This document shows, piece after piece, positions 1 through 4,253 of a DNA stretch of 7,086 bases. The DNA comes from Betaproteobacteria bacterium. GTDB taxonomy: Bacteria; Pseudomonadota; Gammaproteobacteria; Burkholderiales; Rhodocyclaceae. Both the position numbers and the translations under genes were made by a program. Location of the stretch: contig BNUC01000168.1 of assembly GCA_025997075.1 (NCBI GenBank), positions 1-7,086 of the forward strand. The letters run 5' to 3'. The first letter of the stretch is position 1. Each line of letters begins with the position of its first letter. Under the pieces are notes generated by a model. The model was not told the DNA's origin. It saw nothing but the letters and a program-made list of their open reading frames with translations, and did not search any database.

Positions 1-230
1 GGGGCGTTGTTCTTGTTCCAGGTCGATTTGAACTGGTGAGTCCAGCCGCGCGGAAGCGCGATGGACAGCGCGGGAAGGCCGACCTGTTGATCCATCACCT
101 GTATCGTCTGGAGGCCCGCCGCCGGCTGCTGGGCGTCCGCCACGCCGCAGGCGAGCAGGCAGGCGGAAAGCGCGAGGACGGCGAGCGCCGGGCGCGGACT
201 GGCATTTCGTTCGGAATCGCTGGTTTTCAT
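1..230 (-). CDS. Exported or lipoprotein of unknown function, 5' part only
   Basis: The first 76 codons of a leftward gene are visible; the rest lies beyond the window edge. The ATG at 230-228 follows an AGGAG about 7 nt upstream. The protein begins with a polar, basic stretch (residues 1-13) and a hydrophobic core (about 15-27). A lipobox-like Leu-Leu-Ala-Cys ends at Cys28, followed by Gly. An alternative signal-peptidase I site is Ala-Asp-Ala before Gln34. The mature part contains a segment reading like 'GLPALSIALPRGW' followed by 'STWNK', which recalls small exported PsbP/MOG1-like proteins whose first strand ends in a Pro-x-Gly-Trp turn. That resemblance is by eye only. It lies 68 nt downstream of the DUF2628-type gene on the same strand and is probably the last visible gene of that operon. 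The function is not recognised. Confidence 0.83.
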   Translation of the reverse strand, partial: MKTSDSERNASPRPALAVLALSACLLACGVADAQQPAAGLQTIQVMDQQVGLPALSIALPRGWTHQFKSTWNKNNA

Positions 231-257
231 GTGAAGCTCCTCTTTGTTTCAAGATTC

Positions 258-271
258 AAATCGGCCGATTT
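258..271. repeat. 14-bp perfect palindrome in the 231-298 intergenic gap
   Basis: AAATCGGCCGATTT is its own reverse complement and lies 28 nt upstream of the next leftward start codon. It could be a protein-binding site or a weak hairpin. A terminator is unlikely because no T-tract follows on the minus strand. A palindrome of this size can also arise by chance. Confidence 0.3.
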
Positions 272-298
272 CGCCGGGCGTCCGGTGCGCAAGGCGGC

Positions 299-1405
299 CT
301 ATTGCGGCAGTTGCTGCATCTGCGGGAACTGCTGTTGCGGGTACTGTTGCGGCATTTGCTGCGGGTATTGCTGAGGCATCTGCTGCGGGTATTGCGGCGT
401 CTGCGGGAACTGCTGTTGCGGCATCTGTTGCGGGTATTGCTGTTGCGGCAGATCGCCCATCTTCCGGTAGGTGATCGAGGCGCCGCCGTTCGGCATGGAC
501 AGGGTGAAGGATTGGCCGTCGGGTCCGGCCTGGAAGTTGTAGCGCATCTGCTGCCCCGCGCCCTGTCCCTGCATGACCTGCGTGACCATCTCGTTGCCGT
601 TGATCGCGTAGGTGCCGCCCTCCGTCGCCTGGCCGTTGGCCGAGATGACGTAAAAATTGCCCTGGAACATCGCGGAAATCACGTTGTTCGCCATCCACAT
701 GCCCTCCAGCGGGCCGGGAGACATTTGCGGCATCGGCTGCATCGGCTGTTGGGGCATCGGCTGCGGGAATTGCTGCGGCGTTTGCGGAAATTGTTGCGGC
801 GTCTGCGGAAACTGTTGTGGCGTTTGCGGAAATTGCTGCGACGTCTGCGGCACGGGCTGCGTCGGCAGTTGCGGCGGAGTATCGAAGGAAATCGTTCCGG
901 GAGCGTCGAATTGAGGATCATCCTTCACGTTCAACGCCGTGGCGACGACCAGCGCCAGGAAAGCCAGACAGGGAAATCCAATGGCGCCCAACTTGCCCGA
1001 AAAGAATTCCGGCAGCCCGCCCCAGAAGCGTTCCCCTTTCACGCGGAGGCGGTAATAATCGTAGTTCGCCAGCGAGGAGCAGGCCGCCGCCGCGGGAAGG
1101 TAATAGATCACGGAAGGCCATCCCCTGCCAATGGCAAATTCCGCCAGGGAAAGCGCGACGCCCCAGGTCCACATGACACCGAGCAGAAAGGCGCCCTTCA
1201 GCCACATTTTCTTGCAGAAATAATAGATCGGGCCAAAGACGATGCCCCAGATGTTGAAACCGACCCGGAGTCTTTCCCTATAAGTCAGCAACTTGTAGCT
1301 GCCCAGGTAGGCCTTCAGGCTCTCTCCGGTCCCCGTCCTTTCCAGGATTTCAAACCGGCGCTCCCAAGACTTGCCGACTTCGGCGGAATCTTGCGTTTCA
1401 GACAT
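299..1405 (-). CDS. DUF2628-type membrane protein with Pro/Gln-rich tail carrying a W-type module
   Basis: The 368-residue product starts at an ATG preceded by AAGGTG about 8 nt upstream. Residues 13-130 match the DUF2628 pattern by eye: a W-E-R-R-F motif, then Y-R-E-R-L-R-V-G-F-N-I-W, F-G-P-I-Y-Y-F and a K-K-M-W-L-K-G motif. Hydrophobic segments lie near 48-63, 69-92, 95-112 and 140-160. The Arg/Lys-rich loop 119-138 should be cytoplasmic, so by the positive-inside rule the tail after residue 160 is probably outside the cytoplasm. The tail has a Pro/Gln linker (178-229) with four 7-residue units of type QTPQQFP, then a 90-residue module (230-319), then a second Pro/Gln tract (320-368) with YPQQMPQ-type units. 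The module is nearly repeated in the neighbouring exported protein. DUF2628 has no defined biochemical role; an envelope-anchored surface or assembly role is inference. The tail is not part of typical DUF2628 proteins as I know them. Confidence 0.93.
   Translation of the reverse strand: MSETQDSAEVGKSWERRFEILERTGTGESLKAYLGSYKLLTYRERLRVGFNIWGIVFGPIYYFCKKMWLKGAFLLGVMWTWGVALSLAEFAIGRGWPSVIYYLPAAAACSSLANYDYYRLRVKGERFWGGLPEFFSGKLGAIGFPCLAFLALVVATALNVKDDPQFDAPGTISFDTPPQLPTQPVPQTSQQFPQTPQQFPQTPQQFPQTPQQFPQPMPQQPMQPMPQMSPGPLEGMWMANNVISAMFQGNFYVISANGQATEGGTYAINGNEMVTQVMQGQGAGQQMRYNFQAGPDGQSFTLSMPNGGASITYRKMGDLPQQQYPQQMPQQQFPQTPQYPQQMPQQYPQQMPQQYPQQQFPQMQQLPQ
302..455 (-). repeat. Degenerate tandem repeats encoding the Pro/Gln C-terminus
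   Basis: This stretch encodes residues 317-368 of the DUF2628-type protein and consists of imperfect 21-24 bp units giving YPQQMPQ(Q) and QQFPQ-type heptads. On the plus strand it reads as repeated ctgcgggtattgctg-like units. Unit lengths vary, which suggests slippage or unequal recombination. Confidence 0.7.
449..718 (-). other. 90-residue module, copy 1 (inside the DUF2628-type gene)
   Basis: This covers residues 230-319, beginning Pro-Gly-Pro-Leu-Glu-Gly-Met-Trp and ending Lys-Met-Gly-Asp-Leu. Aligned by hand without gaps to copy 2 in the next gene, 73 of 90 residues are identical (17 substitutions, mostly conservative). The pattern is a Trp near the start, alternating hydrophobic strands, a glycine-rich Gly-Gln-Gly-Ala-Gly turn, and a final Ser-Ile-Thr-Tyr strand. 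It looks like a small beta-barrel or beta-sandwich, possibly lipocalin-like, but I do not recognise a named family. Confidence 0.75.
760..843 (-). repeat. Four tandem 21-bp units encoding (QTPQQFP)n
   Basis: Four adjacent 21-bp units start at 760, 781, 802 and 823, each encoding one 7-residue Pro/Gln unit of the linker of the DUF2628-type protein. Unit differences are scattered, and several are silent (for example tgttgtgg versus tgttgcgg). The units are therefore not a very recent expansion, although the length is a multiple of three and could vary without breaking the frame. Confidence 0.88.
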
Positions 1406-1475
1406 GAGTATTCACCTTTCACATTCAATCGGAGCGCTTGTCATCCGCGCGCCATGAGCTTCATTTCCGGTCCCG

Positions 1476-2096
1476 TCACCATTGCTGCGGCGTCTGCTGC
1501 ATTTGCGGGTACGGCTGCGGCGGCATCGGCTGCGGATATTGCTGCGGCGTCGGCTGAGGGAATGGCTGTGGCGGCATTTGTTGAGGCACGGCCTGCGGGT
1601 AGGGCTGCTGCGGCAGGTCTCCCATCTTCTGATAGGTGATCGAGCCGCTACCGTTCTGCATGGTCAGGGTAAAGGATCTGCCGTCGGGTCCGGGCTGAAA
1701 GTTGTAGCGCGTCTGTTGCCCCGCGCCCTGTCCCTGCATGACCTGCGTAATCATCTCGTTGCCCGAGATCATGTAGGTGCCGCCTTCCATCGCCTGACCG
1801 TTGGCCGCGATGACGTAAAAATTACTTTGAAACATGGCGGAAACCCCGTTGTTCGCCATCCACATGCCGTCCAGAGGGCCGGGGGGCATCTGCTGCATCT
1901 GCGGCATTGGTTGTTGCGGCATTGGTTGTTGCGTCTGCGTCCATCCTCCCGGCCCCTGAATCCGGTCGGTCGATCCCGACTGTTGCGGTATCTGCTGCGG
2001 TATCTGCCACTGCTGACCATATCCGTCCGCCGCGATCAGGCCGAGGCAGGCCACGAAAAAAAGCTGGGTGAAAGTACGGTAGGTACGGTATTTCAT
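1476..2096 (-). CDS. Exported Pro/Gln-rich protein with the same 90-residue module
   Basis: The 206-residue product has a strong ribosome site (AGGAGG, 4 nt before the ATG). Residues 1-27 form a signal peptide: basic Lys2/Arg4/Arg7, a hydrophobic core at 11-22, and likely cleavage close to Gly-Tyr-Gly before Gln28. A Pro/Gln/Met-rich linker (28-71) is followed by the 90-residue module (72-161) and a Pro/Gln-rich C-terminus (162-206), which ends in Gln-Gln-Trp. No membrane helix follows the signal peptide and no cysteine lies in the mature part, so a soluble periplasmic or secreted protein is likely. The module is 81% identical to that in the DUF2628-type protein 70 nt downstream. It is therefore best read as the soluble partner or duplicated sibling of that membrane protein. 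The gene starts 16 nt after the upstream gene stops. The function is unknown. Confidence 0.92.
   Translation of the reverse strand: MKYRTYRTFTQLFFVACLGLIAADGYGQQWQIPQQIPQQSGSTDRIQGPGGWTQTQQPMPQQPMPQMQQMPPGPLDGMWMANNGVSAMFQSNFYVIAANGQAMEGGTYMISGNEMITQVMQGQGAGQQTRYNFQPGPDGRSFTLTMQNGSGSITYQKMGDLPQQPYPQAVPQQMPPQPFPQPTPQQYPQPMPPQPYPQMQQTPQQW
1614..1883 (-). other. 90-residue module, copy 2 (inside the exported Pro/Gln-rich gene)
   Basis: This covers residues 72-161, from Pro-Gly-Pro-Leu-Asp-Gly-Met-Trp to Lys-Met-Gly-Asp-Leu. Ungapped alignment to copy 1 gives 73/90 identities. Identity falls sharply outside the module apart from the shared Pro/Gln character. This suggests either duplication of the 3' half of one gene or later divergence of the repeats. 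The stretch around Met-Gln-Gly-Gln-Gly-Ala-Gly-Gln-Gln is unchanged between copies and is a candidate functional core. Confidence 0.75.
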
Positions 2097-2111
2097 GAAT
2101 CCTCCTGGTCT

Positions 2112-2495
2112 TTAGTCATCCATTTGGGGGTCGAAAACATAGGTCTCACCATTCATGGTGAGTTGCAACTGGCCGTTGAAAAAATTGCAGGGCATGTTGA
2201 TTTCCTCACCCATGAGCATGCCGCTGTTAAATTTGATCTTGATGCCTCTCCCGTCGAGGCGCCAGGTGGCGGCGCCCTTCTTGAACCTGTTGCCCGGCAT
2301 GCTTTCCTGCAACAAAAGCGTCCCGTCCTCCTTGAAGGTATAGATATAGGTTTCAAAATAATCGTCGCCTTCGTGAGCTCTCCATATCCAGCCGGACGGC
2401 GAAGTGAGGTCGATTTCCTCGCAGAGGTACGCGAGACCGGCGACGGGCCACGACAACCCGGCACACACCGCGAGCGCGATCCATGATTTCCTCAT
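2112..2495 (-). CDS. Small exported beta-rich protein of unknown function
   Basis: The 127-residue product has a signal peptide (Arg2, Lys3, hydrophobic core 5-20, likely cleavage after Ala22 in Ala-Gly-Leu-Ala). The mature part carries two cysteines (Cys25, Cys103) that could form a disulfide in the periplasm. It looks all-beta: Trp36-Ile-Trp, Tyr50-Ile-Tyr-Thr-Phe followed by Lys-Glu-Asp-Gly-Thr, Ala-Thr-Trp-Arg-Leu near 76-80, and a final Tyr-Val-Phe strand. A Trp opening, a 'F-x-x-D-G-T' turn and a 'T-W-x-L' strand are typical of lipocalin-like small exported proteins, but this is pattern reading, not a family assignment. The ATG overlaps the previous stop in ATGA (2492-2495), so translation is probably coupled; a GGAG also lies about 8-9 nt upstream. 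Confidence 0.88.
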   Translation of the reverse strand: MRKSWIALAVCAGLSWPVAGLAYLCEEIDLTSPSGWIWRAHEGDDYFETYIYTFKEDGTLLLQESMPGNRFKKGAATWRLDGRGIKIKFNSGMLMGEEINMPCNFFNGQLQLTMNGETYVFDPQMDD

Positions 2496-2992
2496 TTCAT
2501 TTCTCCCGCCGGTCGACCGTGGATCTTCCAGCCATTGAAAATCTCCCGGAACCGGGGCCGGAAGCGCTCCAGCGCCTTGCGCGGCGCGCAGGCCAGGCCG
2601 GTATGGAAAACCCCGTCCACCAGAAAGCCACGCACCTCGGTATGCAGGTCGCCATGCTCGTATTCGATGTGAAAACTCCGTCGGGTGAGGGTTTTGGAGA
2701 CGCTTTCCGCATCATCCGGAAGGGTATCGGCAGCCTCCTGCTCGATGCCGACCGCTTCATCGATCTGGTTCCGGGCGAAGAAAACGATGCTCGCGTCCGG
2801 CACGCTCCGGGACTGAAAGGCCATGCCGTCACCGTTGGCGGGCGGGGGTAGCTTCCGCCAGTCGGGATCGTTGACCTCGACGCTGAAACCGAAGCGGGCG
2901 TTGTCATACGTCCGCGCCGCCGAGGGCGCGGCGAAAGCCAGCGACAGACAGAGCATGAGGACAGCGAGCGGCGGGCGAAAGAGGTTGCGCAT
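2492..2992 (-). CDS. Small exported protein, PsbP/MOG1-like appearance
   Basis: I chose the ATG at 2992-2990 (166 residues). It follows CGGAG about 8 nt upstream and gives an immediate signal peptide (Arg2, Arg6, hydrophobic core 9-21, Ala-Pro-Ser-Ala-Ala then Arg27). A longer upstream extension in the same frame would run antisense-like through the preceding gene and is not credible. The mature protein starts Tyr-Asp-Asn-Ala-Arg-Phe-Gly-Phe-Ser-Val with an Asn-Gly-Asp-Gly motif at 53-56. This is a pattern I associate with PsbP/MOG1-fold exported proteins of proteobacteria, where 'Y-x-N-x-R-F-G-F' forms the first strand. The match is by eye. The gene starts 19 nt after the previous one ends, and its TGA overlaps the next ATG. 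The biochemical role is unknown. Confidence 0.88.
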   Translation of the reverse strand: MRNLFRPPLAVLMLCLSLAFAAPSAARTYDNARFGFSVEVNDPDWRKLPPPANGDGMAFQSRSVPDASIVFFARNQIDEAVGIEQEAADTLPDDAESVSKTLTRRSFHIEYEHGDLHTEVRGFLVDGVFHTGLACAPRKALERFRPRFREIFNGWKIHGRPAGEMK

Positions 2993-3011
2993 GTCGACGT
3001 CTCCGGTAGTC

Positions 3012-3539
3012 TCAAAAGATACGCGGCTCGGACGCGAACGGCGCGAGGGCGCGGATTCTCCGCTCGAGTTCCTTGCCGCCGGGGGGAGGCATCTCGTTAC
3101 CCTTGAACCGCTTTTCCGGGGCATCCTTGTAGAGGATGCGCAGTTCCCAGACCCAGCCGTCGAGCATGGGCACGGAATAATCGTTTTTCCAGCGATCCGG
3201 CCGCCGTTTTTCCAGATCAACGAAAAAATCCTCGCAAGCCGCCGCCGCGAGAGGGTAGGCGCTGGGTTTGGCCTCTTTTTCCGCGCCATTGACGGAGACG
3301 GCGAACCTGACTTCACACGCGCGCCGGTCGACTTCCACGCGATGGCGGCTGACATCGCCCGGTCCCATCAGGCCCATGTTGATCCACTCCGTCTCCAGCG
3401 CGTTTATTTCCGGAACAGCGCTCGCGGCGTGGGAAATTCTCGTCAGCGCGGCAAGAACGAACGCGAAAAAAACCGGATGACATTCATGCCATTTCAAAGG
3501 CATCCCTTCCGGATCACGCCGGGCGCGGCAGGAAATCAT
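3012..3539 (-). CDS. Small exported protein of unknown function, first gene of the leftward operon
   Basis: The ATG at 3539-3537 is preferred because it follows GGGAGGG at a 6-nt spacing; it gives 175 residues. A TTG 18 nt further upstream is in frame but lies just before that ribosome site. A second ATG at 3503-3501 would give a more compact signal peptide but has GGAAGGG directly abutting it. With the chosen start, a long basic n-region (1-22) precedes a hydrophobic core (about 23-33) and likely cleavage after Ala-Ser-Ala41. The mature part has two cysteines (Cys75, Cys102) suited to a disulfide, a charged central region and a conserved-looking Asp-Gly-Trp-Val-Trp-Glu-Leu strand near 128-134. 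No membrane helix follows. I do not recognise a family. It opens the minus-strand cluster of exported proteins. Confidence 0.83.
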   Translation of the reverse strand: MISCRARRDPEGMPLKWHECHPVFFAFVLAALTRISHAASAVPEINALETEWINMGLMGPGDVSRHRVEVDRRACEVRFAVSVNGAEKEAKPSAYPLAAAACEDFFVDLEKRRPDRWKNDYSVPMLDGWVWELRILYKDAPEKRFKGNEMPPPGGKELERRIRALAPFASEPRIF

Positions 3540-3605
3540 GGCAAGCCCTCCCTTCAAGAATTGGAAAAAAATGACATGAAAGAAAATCCTTGCAAAGAGA
3601 GTAGA

Positions 3606-3712
3606 TCGAAAAAATTTTCCCTACTCCCCCCTGTTTTGTTTGAAAAACAATGATTTCAAGGGGTTATGGATTGTTCTGGCAAGGGGGGAGTAGAGGGGAA
3701 TTCTTTTTTCGA
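3606..3712. repeat. Long imperfect inverted repeat (hairpin with about 51-nt loop)
   Basis: The left arm (3606-3631) runs tcgaaaaaa... to ...tactcccccc. The right arm (3683-3712) is ggggggagta... to ...ttttttcga. The outer 9 and inner 10 bases pair perfectly; small gaps separate them. The loop contains a smaller hairpin (TTGTTT-GAA-AAACAA). The arrangement sits upstream of the leftward operon and could be a degenerate small mobile element, a transcription-blocking structure or a regulatory site. Confidence 0.7.
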
Positions 3713-3732
3713 CGTGAGGTGAGGTCTTTACT

Positions 3733-3768
3733 CCGTCATTCTCGCGAAGGCGCACTGCTGTCCGGGAT
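3733..3768 (+). repeat. REP-like unit A (outer left arm)
   Basis: Begins CCGTCATTCTCGCGAAGG and continues to ...CTGTCCGGGAT. Its reverse complement matches 4115-4150 at 33 of 36 positions without gaps. Confidence 0.8.
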
Positions 3769-3790
3769 ATTTCACATGCGCTTCCCATCC

Positions 3791-3814
3791 CCGTCATTCC
3801 CGCGAAGGCGGGAA
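3791..3814 (+). repeat. REP-like unit B (inner left arm)
   Basis: CCGTCATTCCCGCGAAGG followed by CGGGAA contains the palindromic TTCCCGC-GAAG-GCGGGAA core typical of a REP family widespread in proteobacterial intergenic regions. It matches the reverse complement of unit C at 23 of 24 positions. Confidence 0.9.
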
Positions 3815-3970
3815 ACCGAAAGCGTCTGCATCCCGCCAGCTCAACGGTCTGCTTCGCGAGCCCGTCTCGTTATGCCGAGTGTTTCCGGTGTTTTATCCAG
3901 AAAGCGTACTTTCGGCGTAACGCGCCGCCATTTTTTGATTGGCAGCCATTCTGGCTGGAAAAAACGAACT

Positions 3971-3998
3971 GGATTCCCGCTTTCGCGGGAATGACGGG
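3971..3998 (-). repeat. REP-like unit C (inner right arm, inverted)
   Basis: ggattcccgctttcgcggga followed by atgacggg is the same element as unit B in the opposite orientation, with a self-complementary core (ATTCCCGC-TTTC-GCGGGAAT). Confidence 0.9.
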
Positions 3999-4114
3999 GT
4001 TAAAAATAGCACCTAGGGCGAGATCTGCGCCTTATCCGCCGAATGGAAGTCTCAAAAAACGGCAACACCGTTCCGCTTTGCCCTACAAACCATCCTTCCA
4101 TCTACTTCCTTTTT

Positions 4115-4150
4115 ATCCCGGACAGTAGTGCGCCTTCGCAGGAATGACGG
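4115..4150 (-). repeat. REP-like unit D (outer right arm, inverted)
   Basis: Runs atcccggacagtagtgcgcc to ...gaatgacgg and is the inverted partner of unit A (33/36 identity). With A, B and C it forms a nested A-B...C-D inverted arrangement about 418 bp across, resembling a BIME or a small non-coding mobile element. Confidence 0.8.
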
Positions 4151-4173
4151 TACTGTGACGGAATGGCTATACA
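4145..4173 (+). promoter_or_regulatory. Weak candidate promoter for the rightward operon
   Basis: TGACGG (4145-4150) and TATACA (4168-4173) are separated by 17 nt and would place the transcript start near 4180. The -35 match is poor and the -10 match good. It overlaps unit D and the left arm of the 4153-4195 hairpin, so it is only a candidate. Confidence 0.22.
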
Positions 4174-4195
4174 TCACTTTGCCCTTCCGTCACAG
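4153..4195. promoter_or_regulatory. 15-bp-arm inverted repeat upstream of the M20-like gene
   Basis: CTGTGACGGAA (4153-4163) is exactly inverted as TTCCGTCACAG (4185-4195). After one mismatch, GGC/GCC extends the arms to 4167 and 4181, leaving a 13-nt loop. The element ends 58 nt before the ATG at 4254. No T-tract follows on either strand, so it is not a standard terminator. It may be an operator for the membrane LuxR-type regulator encoded downstream, an RNA hairpin in the leader, or a decayed REP unit. Confidence 0.55.
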
Positions 4196-4253
4196 CATGG
4201 AAAAAACCACGGATTTCGGATAAGGTTCCGTACATTAAAACAAGGAAGGTGAA

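Larger units (their letters stand above)
3540..4253. other. Divergent intergenic region rich in inverted repeats
   Basis: No credible gene lies in these 714 bases; the open frame at 3650-3994 is a translation through repeats. The segment nearest the leftward operon (3540-3630) is AT-rich and should contain its promoter, but I see no convincing -35/-10 pair. From left to right it holds the 3606-3712 hairpin, four REP-like units between 3733 and 4150, and the 4153-4195 inverted repeat. The stretches 3815-3970 and 3999-4114 show nothing beyond short hairpins. Confidence 0.8.

Noticed and set aside
657..914. Cysteine-rich small open frame resembling a metallothionein
   Set aside because: The Cys-Gly-x-Cys-Cys repeats are the antisense reading of the QTPQQFP repeats; the same applies to the Cys-rich end of the frame at 36-374.
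302..1639. 445-residue plus-strand open frame across two genes
   Set aside because: It is antisense to the DUF2628-type and Pro/Gln genes. The Pro/Gln repeats read backwards give Leu/Arg repeats without stops. No ribosome site, and composition is unlike any real protein.
2993..3355. Upstream extension of the PsbP/MOG1-like gene to 287 residues
   Set aside because: The extension overlaps the preceding gene in another frame and is Ser/Arg/Pro-rich. The signal peptide and ribosome site place the start at 2992.
3913..3936. Possible rho-independent terminator (CGGCG-TAACG-CGCCG then T6)
   Set aside because: The stem is only 5 bp, three bases separate it from the T-tract, and no plus-strand gene ends upstream of it.
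3650..3994. 114-residue plus-strand open frame in the intergenic region
   Set aside because: It translates through REP-like units (the Ser-Phe-Pro-Arg-Arg-Arg-Glu string is typical of that) and has no family features.
4154..4194. CRP-like TGTGA...TCACA pair
   Set aside because: The half-sites are 31 nt apart instead of 6, so this is part of a larger hairpin, not a CRP site.
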